In this document: positions 32,777-41,423 of the stretch, in pieces | How the letters are laid out: the number at the start of each line of letters is the position of its first letter | How positions within the stretch are numbered: the first letter of the stretch is position 1 | Origin: Algibacter miyuki | GTDB lineage: Bacteria > Bacteroidota > Bacteroidia > Flavobacteriales > Flavobacteriaceae | Reading direction: 5' to 3' (one strand) | DNA length: 64,000 nucleotides | Assembly (NCBI RefSeq): GCF_042427745.1 | Contig: NZ_JBHMFA010000018.1 | Made by a program: the position numbers and the translations under genes | Notes under the pieces: generated by a model | What the model saw: only the letters and a program-made list of their open reading frames with translations | Databases searched by the model: none | Told to the model about the DNA's origin: nothing

Positions 32777-33047
32777 CCAACATAAGAAATTATTTTCGGA
32801 AGTAACGTTACTACCTCAATAATTCTTATTAGAACATTGATATACACCAAGCTGTGGCATACATTAAAGGCTTCTAAAGCTAAGGTAATTATTGCTAGGG
32901 TAAGTTCTATCATATATAAGTATTTATTAATTAGACGTACAATTGCAACGTGAGTCGAGAACTCGGCTAATGGTTCAATCCTTTTTAAGGTGTAAGTTTT
33001 ATTCTGTTATAAATACGTGCGAGAACTTCTCTTACTTTTATTAAAAT
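32777..33047 (+). ncRNA. Candidate structured non-coding RNA upstream of the reverse transcriptase
   Basis: No ORF of note is present, but several pairings are. A long hairpin spans 32782-32829 (12-bp outer stem with one bulge, then an inner stem centred on GTAACGTTAC). TAGAAC at 32830 pairs with GTTCTA at 32904, enclosing a small GCTT/AAGC hairpin. AGTCGA-GAAC-TCGGCT at 32953-32968 is a tetraloop hairpin. ACGTG..CGAGAACT occurs twice (32948 and 33015). A region of 472 nt without a gene beside a stand-alone RT is where template RNAs of defence RTs lie. RNA boundaries are guesses. Confidence 0.45.
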
Positions 33048-34556
33048 ATGAAAGCACAAAAAGATTGGTTTAAAGACAGAGGGTATCCACATTTTACTAA
33101 TAAGACTCCAATGTCTATTAGAAAAAATATTGAGCGCTTTGTAACCAATCAAAAAAAAGTAGCACAGCATTCCTTCTCCCCTCTTATTTTTAAAGAAATC
33201 AAACAAAGGAGATATAAATTATCCAAATTCAATGATGTTAAACGGCGTTCGCATAAAAAACTAAAGCATGATAAAATTGTATCGAACTCTAAAATTAGAG
33301 AAATACTATACGCAACTCACATAGATGCACATATCTACTCGTATTATACCCAACAAATAATAACACCAAAATACGAAGCTTACCTAGAACAAAACCCTTT
33401 ACTTTCAAATTCAATAACGGCATACAGGCAAATAGAAACAGACAATAAGCTTAAATTTAAAAACAATGTGCATTTTGCAAAAGATGTATTTGATGAAATT
33501 AAACGAAGAGAAAACTGTGTTGCACTTGTTTTAGATATAGAAAACTTTTTCCCAAGTCTAAACCATAAAAAATTAAAATTAGCTTGGGCGAAGATATTAG
33601 GTCATAAAACGCTACCGAAAGATCATTTCAACCTTTTTAAAGCGACTACAAAGTTTTCTTATGTAAAGCTGAAAGACCTAAAAACTAAAAATAGTCATTT
33701 TGATGAAAAAGAATTATCTAAACATAGAAAAGCAGGTAAGCATACTTTTTTTGAAAATATAAAAGACCTCATTGATTCTGATGTTATAATTCATAAAAAC
33801 CAAAAACATGATGACGATAAAAACCTAATGGGAATACCTCAAGGTTTACCTATTAGCGCATTATTGGCGAATATCTACATGTTAGATTTTGATAAAGCCG
33901 TTTTAAATGAGTTAACCTTAAACCACAATGTGTTTTACCGAAGATATTCCGATGATATCGTGGTGATTTGTAAAGAACATCAAATATCTTTAATTGAAGA
34001 ATTTGTCAAAAATGAAATGACAAAAAACAAATTAACGGTATCCTTAGAGAAAACAGAAAAAACACTTTTCAAAATAAACAATAGTCGTTTACAATGTTAT
34101 AAAATTAAGAAAAACGGGAGTTTAAAAGAAAATATCCCCTTAAACTACTTAGGTTTTGAGTTTTATGGTTATCAAACATTAATTAAATCTAAAAACCTAG
34201 CTAAGTTTTATAGAGAAATGAAACAAACTATAAAACGTAAGCATAAACGAGTTGAGATTATAAAAGAAAAACACCTTATGGATGACGCTCCAATATTTAA
34301 AAGAAAACTATATAGACTTTTTAGTTTTAAAGGTGAAAAGTCTAGAATGTTACCAGCAAAACGAACCAACTATATTGATGGCAAAGCGCAAACTGATTAT
34401 TTTGACCGAAAGTTTAGAGGTAATTATTTAAGATATGCTTACAGAGCATCGGACGATTTAGAAGCTCCAGAAATAAAAAGACAACTACGGAATCATTGGG
34501 AAATACTTCAGAAAACAATGAAAAAATATGATTTTTCGAATGTGAAGAAAGACTAA
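33048..34556 (+). CDS. Stand-alone reverse transcriptase, probably defence-associated
   Basis: A 502-residue RT with the catalytic triad intact: D163 in 'LVLDIENFFPSLNH' and D302-D303 in 'YRRYSDDIVVIC'. Motif 4 is 'GIPQGLPISALLANIYMLDFD' (residues 262-282); 'LTVSLEKTEKTLF' and 'LNYLGFEFYGYQ' are motifs 6-7. The preceding 'SYYTQQIITPKYEAYL ... ITAYR' region and the C-terminal 'RKFRGNYLRYAYRAS' domain are unlike group II intron proteins: no maturase X or HNH domain follows. Retron landmarks (NAxxH, VTG) are not seen. It best fits the unknown-group/DRT type, but the subgroup is not assignable by eye. AT-rich; flanked by conserved genes. Confidence 0.75.
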   Translation: MKAQKDWFKDRGYPHFTNKTPMSIRKNIERFVTNQKKVAQHSFSPLIFKEIKQRRYKLSKFNDVKRRSHKKLKHDKIVSNSKIREILYATHIDAHIYSYYTQQIITPKYEAYLEQNPLLSNSITAYRQIETDNKLKFKNNVHFAKDVFDEIKRRENCVALVLDIENFFPSLNHKKLKLAWAKILGHKTLPKDHFNLFKATTKFSYVKLKDLKTKNSHFDEKELSKHRKAGKHTFFENIKDLIDSDVIIHKNQKHDDDKNLMGIPQGLPISALLANIYMLDFDKAVLNELTLNHNVFYRRYSDDIVVICKEHQISLIEEFVKNEMTKNKLTVSLEKTEKTLFKINNSRLQCYKIKKNGSLKENIPLNYLGFEFYGYQTLIKSKNLAKFYREMKQTIKRKHKRVEIIKEKHLMDDAPIFKRKLYRLFSFKGEKSRMLPAKRTNYIDGKAQTDYFDRKFRGNYLRYAYRASDDLEAPEIKRQLRNHWEILQKTMKKYDFSNVKKD

Positions 34557-34577
34557 AGAGTTTAAATTACAACTCTT
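34556..34577 (+). terminator. Possible weak terminator after the RT gene
   Basis: AAGAGTT and AACTCTT form a perfect 7-bp stem directly after the RT stop. No good U tract follows, so termination is uncertain. Confidence 0.3.
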
Positions 34578-34613
34578 ATAATTTCTTACTTTTACAACAT
34601 ACAACTTAATAAA

Positions 34614-35966
34614 ATGAACGACAATCTCATCTTAATTCTCGCTATTCTTATTTCGGCCTTAATTGGTGCTTATTTAGGCATGCTTTTTACCAAACTAAAA
34701 TCTAAAAGCGAAAAAAGCACTTTAGAAGAACGCAATAGTAATTTACAGAACCAATTTGAAGCGTTTAAACAACAAACTGCATCCGAAAAACAGGAACAAA
34801 AAGTAACAATTTCTAAAATTGAAAACGACCGCGAAAATATTCGTCGTGAAAAAGATTTTTTAAATGCTGAATTAGCTCGCAGAAATACAGAGTTTGAAAA
34901 CTTACAAGCTTTAAACCAAAAGCGCGATGCGGAATTAGAAGAACGCCAAGCCCAACTTCGAAAAGATTTTGAACTGCTTGCTACTAAAATTTTAGATGAA
35001 AAATCGGAGAAATTTACGCTTCAGAATAAAGAAAACATAAAAAACATTTTAACACCACTTCAAGAAAAAATTAAAGGTTTTGAAGAAAAAGTAGATTTAA
35101 CGCAAAAGGAAAGCATTAGTATGCATTCGGCTTTAAAAGAGCAATTATTGGGCTTAAAAGATTTAAACCAACAAATGACCAAAGAAGCCACCAACCTAAC
35201 AAGAGCGCTAAAAGGTGACAGCAAAATGCAAGGTAATTGGGGTGAATTGGTTTTAGAGCGTGTACTTGAAAAATCGGGATTAGAAAAAGATCGTGAGTAT
35301 TTTGTACAACAAAGTTTTACATTAGAAGACGGCTCACGCGTGTTACCCGATGTGGTTTTAAATTTACCCGACGGTAAAAAAATGATTATTGATAGTAAAG
35401 TGTCATTAACCGATTACGAACGTTTTGTAAACGCAGAAGATGAAGAAAAACCACTGTTTCTAAAAGCTCATGTAAATTCGATTAGAAGGCATGTCGATCA
35501 ACTTTCGGCAAAAAACTACCAAGATTTATATGATATTGAATCACCAGATTTCGTGCTGCTGTTTATCCCTATAGAACCTGCTTTTGCTGTGGTTGTAAAT
35601 GAAGATAATGCGATTTACAATAAAGCCTTTGAGAAAAATATAGTGATTGTTACACCATCGACTTTACTCGCCACTCTGCGCACCATCGACAGTATGTGGA
35701 ATAACGAAAAGCAACAACAAAACGCCGTTGAAATTGCCCGACAAGCCGGAGCTCTTTACGATAAGTTCGAAGGTTTAGTAAGAGATTTAACCAACGTTGG
35801 AAAGAAAATTGATGCAGCAAAAACTGATTATTCTGCCGCTATGAACAAACTGGTTGATGGCCGAGGCAATATCATTACAAGTGTAGAAAAGCTTAAAAAA
35901 ATGGGAGCAAAAGCTAAAAAGGCACTGCCTGAAGCTATAATTAAACGAGCTCAAGAGGAGGAATAA
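34614..35966 (+). CDS. rmuC: RmuC-family DNA recombination protein
   Basis: A 450-residue protein with an N-terminal membrane segment ('LILILAILISALIGAYLGML'), a long coiled coil (about residues 35-190) and the RmuC core: 'GNWGELVLERVLEKSGL', 'LPDVVLNLPDGKKMIIDSKVSL', 'IPIEPAFAVV' and 'TPSTLLATLRTIDSMW'. The core is related to PD-(D/E)XK nucleases ('DSKVS' carries the Lys). RmuC limits recombination at inverted repeats and has been linked to exclusion of foreign DNA. It marks the right border of the RT island. Confidence 0.92.
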   Translation: MNDNLILILAILISALIGAYLGMLFTKLKSKSEKSTLEERNSNLQNQFEAFKQQTASEKQEQKVTISKIENDRENIRREKDFLNAELARRNTEFENLQALNQKRDAELEERQAQLRKDFELLATKILDEKSEKFTLQNKENIKNILTPLQEKIKGFEEKVDLTQKESISMHSALKEQLLGLKDLNQQMTKEATNLTRALKGDSKMQGNWGELVLERVLEKSGLEKDREYFVQQSFTLEDGSRVLPDVVLNLPDGKKMIIDSKVSLTDYERFVNAEDEEKPLFLKAHVNSIRRHVDQLSAKNYQDLYDIESPDFVLLFIPIEPAFAVVVNEDNAIYNKAFEKNIVIVTPSTLLATLRTIDSMWNNEKQQQNAVEIARQAGALYDKFEGLVRDLTNVGKKIDAAKTDYSAAMNKLVDGRGNIITSVEKLKKMGAKAKKALPEAIIKRAQEEE

Positions 35967-36156
35967 TAAAAACTTCCACCGCATAACGTATTGATATATT
36001 ATTTGTAAAGCAAAACGATGGCTACGAAAACCATTTTTTAAAAGTAGATTTTTGTAAAACTTCCTAAAAATTAAATACCTTTATAGATTACGTTAAATAT
36101 ATTTCTATTTTAGAATATATTTCGAAGTATTATTTAAAACTAAACGACTAAAATTT

Positions 36157-36693
36157 ATGTTTAAGCATTCCGAAGAATCTCAAATTTCAATTACAGAATT
36201 AATGCTTCCATCCCACTCTAATTTTAGTGGAAAAATTCATGGTGGACATATTTTATATTTAATGGATCAAATTGCCTTTGCTTGCGCTTCTAAGCACTCT
36301 AGAAACTACTGTGTAACGGCTTCTGTAAACAAAGTCGATTTTTTAAACCCTATTGAAGTCGGACAATTAGTAACGCTTAAAGCCTCTGTTAATTACACCG
36401 GAAGAACTTCTATGGTGATTGGTTTACGTGTGGAATCGGAAAATATTCAAACCGGAGAAGTGAAGCACTGTAACTCGTCTTATTTTACCATGGTTGCTAA
36501 AGATGAAAATGGTAAAAATGTGCCTGTGCCAGGTTTAATTCTAGATACCGAACAAAGTGTAAGACGTTTTGCGCGCAGTATTGTAAGGCAAGACCAAGCG
36601 AAGTCTAGATTTTCACGTTTTAATTCTTCGGAATTTAAAATTGAAGAACACATCGATGTTGTTAAAGCCCAAAATGCTCAGGTTACTTTGTAA
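36157..36693 (+). CDS. Hotdog-fold acyl-CoA thioesterase
   Basis: A 178-residue YciA/BACH-type thioesterase. The hotdog helix and nucleotide site are visible in 'SNFSGKIHGGHILYLMDQIAFACASKHS', with the catalytic Asp in 'LMDQIA'; 'ASVNKVDFLNPIEVGQLVTL' follows the family pattern. It hydrolyses acyl-CoA to free CoA plus acid in the cytosol. The C-terminal 35 residues are an extension without a known domain. It is monocistronic and ends at a strong terminator. Confidence 0.88.
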   Translation: MFKHSEESQISITELMLPSHSNFSGKIHGGHILYLMDQIAFACASKHSRNYCVTASVNKVDFLNPIEVGQLVTLKASVNYTGRTSMVIGLRVESENIQTGEVKHCNSSYFTMVAKDENGKNVPVPGLILDTEQSVRRFARSIVRQDQAKSRFSRFNSSEFKIEEHIDVVKAQNAQVTL

Positions 36694-36711
36694 AATGCAT
36701 TTAAAAACATA

Positions 36712-36758
36712 AAAACGGTCTATATTCTGAATATTTTATTCAGAATATAGACCGTTTT
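36712..36758. terminator. Bidirectional terminator with a 22-bp perfect stem
   Basis: AAAACGGTCTATATTCTG and its complement form a perfect 22-bp stem with a TTT loop, with U runs on both sides. It serves the thioesterase and the convergent SHOCT gene. Confidence 0.8.
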
Positions 36759-36777
36759 AAATAACTCATACACCGTT

Positions 36778-37614
36778 TTACAATCGGCTTAATAATTCGG
36801 CTTTCTTGTTTTCAAACTCAGAAACCGTTAGAATTTCCTTGTTTTTTAAAGCTGCCAATTTTTCTATTTTACTAAAAATATCTTCCTCGAAATCAGTTGT
36901 GTTATTTGTATTATTTAACACGGGAGCCGATTCTAAAATGATAGGTTCTGGCTGATTTTGATTCGTATTATTATTATTATTATTATTAGCGTTGTTATTA
37001 TTGTTGTTAACAATAGGTTCCTGTATTGGTGCCGGTTTATCTGGACCTCCTGAGATAATAGGTAATGTATTTAAATCGACTTGACCGTATTGACTTGTAA
37101 AGTTTACAGAGTAATTACCGCCTTGTTGTTGACCAACACCACCAATTTGATTATCTAAAGTATCAAAAACTGTAACTTTCCCGTTTTGTTGAATGGCCAA
37201 ACGTGCGATGTTAGAAAATATAGCATAGCTCATGCCGTTTTGACTTCCTGTTGAATTTGGAAACCCTAAATCGCCCCACCAGTTACCAGAATTTGATTGA
37301 AAACCGTTTTGATTTTCTACTTTAGGTAATGGTTTATATTGTATAGCACCTTGATTTATTAAATTTGATAGTTCCACACAAAGTCCGTCTACCGTAGATT
37401 TTAGTTGGTAGTTAAACATATCGCCTACCATAGTCATACCACCTTGCATCCATTGGCCTCCTCCGCCTAATTCCGGGATATTAAATTGTGCCATAGTACC
37501 ATTACTTAACATAAGGGCTTGCGTTAAATTTGTAACAGCGTTAACGCTTATTCCATAGCGGTTCGCTACATTCTGCATGTTTTGAAAACTTGCATCTGTG
37601 AATATTGCATTCAT
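36778..37614 (-). CDS. SHOCT-domain protein with poly-Asn linker
   Basis: A 278-residue protein without a signal peptide. The first 190 residues are rich in Gly, Gln and Asn ('ELGGGGQWMQGGMTMVGDMF') and match no family I know. Residues about 205-225 are nearly all Asn, encoded by triplet repeats at 36965-37012. The last 35 residues ('DIFSKIEKLAALKNKEILTV' then 'SEFENKKAELLSRL') form a SHOCT domain, a short helical oligomerisation module. The function is unknown; the poly-Asn run probably varies between strains. Confidence 0.7.
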   Translation of the reverse strand: MNAIFTDASFQNMQNVANRYGISVNAVTNLTQALMLSNGTMAQFNIPELGGGGQWMQGGMTMVGDMFNYQLKSTVDGLCVELSNLINQGAIQYKPLPKVENQNGFQSNSGNWWGDLGFPNSTGSQNGMSYAIFSNIARLAIQQNGKVTVFDTLDNQIGGVGQQQGGNYSVNFTSQYGQVDLNTLPIISGGPDKPAPIQEPIVNNNNNNANNNNNNNTNQNQPEPIILESAPVLNNTNNTTDFEEDIFSKIEKLAALKNKEILTVSEFENKKAELLSRL

Positions 37615-37765
37615 AATTATTTTTTCTTTTTTAAACTGCTAACCTAACAATTTTAGGCAAAGGTAGACTATCATTTTTTTAATAACGCTCTTTTATACAG
37701 AAGTTTAGCATTTATTTTTGATGATCCTTTTTAGACTTTGAACGACTGCCTAAACATCCCCGAAT

Positions 37766-37944
37766 GTCCCGCGTTAGGGATTGATGCGGCATCCTTTTTT
37801 TGTGCTTTATTAGACCATGCTTTTGAAAGATGACATACTTCAAAAAAAGTTCTAACTTTTAAATTAGCACGATTTAAACAAAAAAAGATATAGCGGAAAG
37901 CCCGACCTGTTTCCTGAACTTATTTCAGGAAACAGGTAACGTCC
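37766..37944 (-). repeat. Dispersed intergenic repeat, inverted copy with hairpin
   Basis: The plus strand reads GTCCCGCGTTAGGGATTGAT then GCGGCATCCTTTTTTT at one end and AAAAAAAGATATAGCGGAAAG then CCCGACC...GGTAACGTCC at the other. This is the inverse of the copy at 11585-11746, with a different middle of about 75 nt. Inside the right end, ACCTGTTTCCTGAA (37905-37918) and its complement (37924-37937) make a perfect 14-bp hairpin. It lies between the SHOCT gene and carB. Confidence 0.75.
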
Positions 37945-37950
37945 AAAAAC

Positions 37951-37981
37951 AAAAAAAACCTCACATTGCTGCGAGGTTTTT
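37951..37981. terminator. Terminator after carB
   Basis: AAAACCTC and GAGGTTTT form an 8-bp stem; on the minus strand the stem is followed by a run of U, just beyond the carB stop. Confidence 0.7.
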
Positions 37982-38006
37982 AATTCTATATGGATTGTTT
38001 TTAAGT

Positions 38007-40859
38007 TTATTTACTTAAATACATTTTACGTCTTGAATATAAATCGTAAAAGGCATCATCTTTTAAACTATCGATAAACAGGATGCTTTCGCCCGTACTT
38101 TTCATTTCTGGACCTAGCTTTTTATTTACGTTATGGAATTTATTAAAAGAGAAAACCGGTTGCTTTATAGCGTAGCCTTCTAATTTAGGATTGAAAACGA
38201 AATCTTTCACTTTCTTTTCGCCTAACATTACTTTTGTAGCGTAATTTACATACGGCTCGCCGTAAGCTTTTGCTATAAAAGGTACGGTTCTAGAGGCTCT
38301 TGGATTGGCTTCGATAATGTAAACTACATCGTCTTTAACCGCAAACTGGATATTAATTAACCCAACCGTATTAAGGGCTAAGGCTATTTTTTTAGTGTGG
38401 TCTTTTATTTGTTGCATCACTAAATCGCCCAAGTTGAAAGGTGGTAATAACGAGTTACTATCGCCAGAGTGAATTCCGCAAGGCTCAATGTGCTCCATGA
38501 TTCCGATGATGTAAACATCTTCGCCATCGCAAATAGCATCGGCTTCGGCCTCAATGGCTCCATCTAAATAGTGATCGAGTAGTAATTGGTTGCCAGGCAT
38601 TCTGCTTAATAAATCTACAACGTGCTTTTCTAGCTCTTCTTTATTGATTACAATTTTCATGCCTTGACCACCAAGAACGTACGATGGACGTACTAATATT
38701 GGGAAGTCTAACACATCGGCAATGGCAGAAGCTTCGTCGGCTGTGGTTGCAATATCAAACTCTGGATAAGGAATGTTGTTTTCTTTAAGCATGTTAGAGA
38801 ACAGTCCGCGATCTTCTGCTAAATCTAGCGCTTCGAAACTTGTTCCTAATATTTTAATCCCGTATTTGGTTAATTTTTCAGCTAGTTTTAAGGCTGTTTG
38901 CCCTCCTAACTGAACGATAACACCTTCTGGTTTTTCGTGCTTAATGATGTCGTAAATATGTTCCCAAAATACTGGTTCGAAGTACAATTTGTCTGCCGTA
39001 TCGAAATCGGTTGAAACTGTTTCTGGGTTACAGTTGATCATGATGGTTTCGTAACCACATTCTGCAGCTGCTAAAACGCCGTGAACACAACAGTAATCGA
39101 ACTCGATACCTTGACCAATTCTGTTTGGTCCAGATCCTAATACAATAACTTTTTTCTTATCGGTTACAATACTTTCATTATCGGCATAACGTTTTCCGTC
39201 GGCCGTTTCCATATCACTTTCAAAAGTTGAATAGTAATACGGTGTTTTAGCTTCGAACTCGGCGGCACAGGTATCTACCAATTTGTATACACGGTTTACA
39301 CCTAATTCTTCACGTTTGCTATAAACTTGACTTTCTAAACAACCCAACATGTGCGCTATTTGTCGATCGCCATATCCTTTTTGTTTCGCTTCTAAAAGTA
39401 AATCTTTTTCGATTGTATCGATAGTAAAGGTAGAAATCTCGTTTTTAAGCATATGAAGTTCTTCATATTGCTTTAAGAACCACATATCAATTTTTGTGAT
39501 TTCGTGAATTCTGCTTAACGGAATTCCCATTTCGATAGCATCATAAATAATAAAAACACGATCCCAAGAAGCGTAAGTTAACTTCTCAATGATTTGTTCG
39601 TAATTCTTATTTTCTTTACCGTCGGCACCTAAACCGTTTCTTTTAATTTCTAGTGACTGCGTGGCTTTGTGTAAGGCTTCTTGAAAAGAACGCCCGATAC
39701 CCATAACCTCACCTACAGATTTCATTTGAAGTCCTAAAGTTCTATCTGAACCTTCGAATTTATCAAAATTCCATCGTGGTATTTTTACAATTACATAATC
39801 TAATGTTGGCTCGAAAAGCGCTGATGTTGATTTTGTAATTTGATTATTTAATTCATCTAAATGATACCCTAGAGCTAATTTAGCAGCAATTTTTGCAATA
39901 GGATATCCTGTTGCTTTACTTGCTAATGCTGAAGAACGCGATACACGTGGGTTAATTTCAATGGCAATAATATCTTCTTTTTCATCTGGAGAAATAGCGA
40001 ACTGTACGTTACATCCTCCTGCGAAATCGCCAATACTACGCATCATGTGTATGGCCATGTCGCGCATTTTTTGGAACGTTTTATCACTTAAAGTCATAGC
40101 TGGTGCTACAGTGATAGAATCTCCGGTATGAATACCAATTGGATCCATATTTTCGATAGAACAAATAATAACAACATTATCATTTGAATCTCTAAGTAAC
40201 TCTAACTCGTATTCTTTCCAACCAATTAAGGCCTTATCAATCATTACTTCGTGGATTGGAGAAATTTCTAATCCGCGCGTTAATAATTCATCAAAATCTT
40301 CTTCTCTATAAACAAAAGAGGCGCCCGCTCCACCTAAAGTAAATGAGGCTCTAATAATTAAAGGGAAACCAAATTCTTGCGCAATTTCTTTACCTTTTAA
40401 GAAAGATGTTGCCGTTGCTTGTGGTGCCATAGGAATTCCTATTTTAAGCATCAGCTCACGAAACTGCTCTCTATCTTCAGTAATATTAATGGCATCGATA
40501 TCTACACCAATGATTTCAACATCAAAATCTTTCCAAATTCCTTTTTCATCCGCTTCAATACATAGATTTAAAGCCGTTTGCCCACCCATAGTTGGTAAAA
40601 CAGCGTCTATTTGAGGATGTTCTTTTAAAATTTGAATTAACGATTTTGTAGTTAGTGGAAGTAAATACACATGATCGGCCATAGAAGGATCGGTCATGAT
40701 TGTTGCGGGATTAGAGTTTATTAAAACGGTTTCAATTCCGTCTTCTCTAAGCGATCGCAGCGCTTGGGTTCCTGAATAATCAAATTCACAGGCCTGCCCT
40801 ATTACAATAGGACCTGAGCCAATAATTAATATCGATTTTAGTTTTGGATTTTTTGGCAT
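38007..40859 (-). CDS. carB: Carbamoyl-phosphate synthase large subunit, lacking the allosteric domain
   Basis: A 950-residue enzyme that makes carbamoyl phosphate from bicarbonate, ATP and ammonia for pyrimidine and arginine synthesis. Two ATP-grasp halves are present, each opening with a 'VLGSGPNRIGQGIEFDY' or 'IIGSGPIVIGQACEFDY' block and with Mg-binding 'IEINPRVSRSSALASKATG' and 'IEANPRASRTVPFIAK'. The protein stops soon after 'LGPEMKSTGESILFIDSL', so the C-terminal MGS-like domain of about 120 residues that binds UMP and ornithine in E. coli is missing. The small subunit carA is not in the window. Confidence 0.96.
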   Translation of the reverse strand: MPKNPKLKSILIIGSGPIVIGQACEFDYSGTQALRSLREDGIETVLINSNPATIMTDPSMADHVYLLPLTTKSLIQILKEHPQIDAVLPTMGGQTALNLCIEADEKGIWKDFDVEIIGVDIDAINITEDREQFRELMLKIGIPMAPQATATSFLKGKEIAQEFGFPLIIRASFTLGGAGASFVYREEDFDELLTRGLEISPIHEVMIDKALIGWKEYELELLRDSNDNVVIICSIENMDPIGIHTGDSITVAPAMTLSDKTFQKMRDMAIHMMRSIGDFAGGCNVQFAISPDEKEDIIAIEINPRVSRSSALASKATGYPIAKIAAKLALGYHLDELNNQITKSTSALFEPTLDYVIVKIPRWNFDKFEGSDRTLGLQMKSVGEVMGIGRSFQEALHKATQSLEIKRNGLGADGKENKNYEQIIEKLTYASWDRVFIIYDAIEMGIPLSRIHEITKIDMWFLKQYEELHMLKNEISTFTIDTIEKDLLLEAKQKGYGDRQIAHMLGCLESQVYSKREELGVNRVYKLVDTCAAEFEAKTPYYYSTFESDMETADGKRYADNESIVTDKKKVIVLGSGPNRIGQGIEFDYCCVHGVLAAAECGYETIMINCNPETVSTDFDTADKLYFEPVFWEHIYDIIKHEKPEGVIVQLGGQTALKLAEKLTKYGIKILGTSFEALDLAEDRGLFSNMLKENNIPYPEFDIATTADEASAIADVLDFPILVRPSYVLGGQGMKIVINKEELEKHVVDLLSRMPGNQLLLDHYLDGAIEAEADAICDGEDVYIIGIMEHIEPCGIHSGDSNSLLPPFNLGDLVMQQIKDHTKKIALALNTVGLINIQFAVKDDVVYIIEANPRASRTVPFIAKAYGEPYVNYATKVMLGEKKVKDFVFNPKLEGYAIKQPVFSFNKFHNVNKKLGPEMKSTGESILFIDSLKDDAFYDLYSRRKMYLSK

Positions 40860-40893
40860 TTTTACGCGTTATTTATTGTCACTTAATGTGTTG

Positions 40894-40901
40894 CAAAAAT
40901 A
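40894..40901 (-). promoter_or_regulatory. -7 box of carB
   Basis: TATTTTTG on the minus strand matches TAnnTTTG and lies 35 nt before the carB start, giving a leader of about 28 nt. Confidence 0.55.
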
Positions 40902-40915
40902 GTAAATCGTTGACA

Positions 40916-40947
40916 TAAAAAAAGGCGTTACACCTAAGTAACACCTT
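40916..40947 (-). terminator. Terminator of rpmH
   Basis: On the minus strand AAGGTGTTAC and GTAACGCCTT form a 10-bp stem (one G-U pair) followed by a U tract, between rpmH and carB. Confidence 0.75.
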
Positions 40948-40972
40948 ATATTTTATTAACAATTGTTAATCA

Positions 40973-41134
40973 TTATTTTTTATGTCTAGTTTCAGTAGAA
41001 ACAGATATTTTCTTTCTTCCTTTAGCTCTTCTACGTGCTAATACCTTTCTACCATTAGCAGAAGCCATTCTTTCTCTAAAACCGTGCTTGTTTCTTCTTT
41101 TTCTCTTAGAAGGCTGAAACGTTCTTTTACTCAT
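40973..41134 (-). CDS. rpmH: 50S ribosomal protein L34
   Basis: A 53-residue basic protein, beginning MSKRTFQPSKRKRRNKHGFR and continuing 'ERMASANGRKVLARRRAKGR', the canonical L34 sequence. It binds 23S rRNA. It has a strong promoter upstream and a terminator downstream, so it is transcribed alone. It is not next to rnpA or dnaA, as is usual in Bacteroidota. Confidence 0.97.
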   Translation of the reverse strand: MSKRTFQPSKRKRRNKHGFRERMASANGRKVLARRRAKGRKKISVSTETRHKK

Positions 41135-41203
41135 TATCTTGTGTCTTTAAAACTGAATTGTATTTTATAATATCTTAGCTCGGGTATCCCCTAAAACTGA
41201 CGG

Positions 41204-41234
41204 CAAATATACGAAGAGTTTTCACTTTGACAAA
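41204..41234 (-). promoter_or_regulatory. Consensus promoter of rpmH
   Basis: On the minus strand TTTG (41234-41231), 19 nt, then TATATTTG (41211-41204): a perfect match to TTTG-N19-TAnnTTTG. It is the best promoter in the window, in keeping with a ribosomal protein gene. Confidence 0.85.
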
Positions 41235-41423
41235 TGTTATTTTAAATATTTTCATAATAATTTCACTTGTACCGAAAACATTAACAACACCGCAATATAT
41301 TTGACTTCATGCTTGTTTTTTATGATAAAGGAATAATTTGTTTTTCATAAAATTTTAGTTTCTTTGCATAATTAACAGTTAACAAGCAGGAAATTATCCT
41401 CTAATTTAGAACAAAATACAACC

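Noticed and set aside
33015..34556. Group II intron around the RT (GTGCG at 33017 looks like an intron 5' end)
   Set aside because: The ORF starts only 30 nt later, the protein has no maturase or endonuclease domain, and no domain V-like hairpin is seen after 34556.
33048..34556. Calling the RT a retron
   Set aside because: The retron NAxxH and VTG landmarks are not visible and no inverted-repeat-bounded msr/msd was found upstream.
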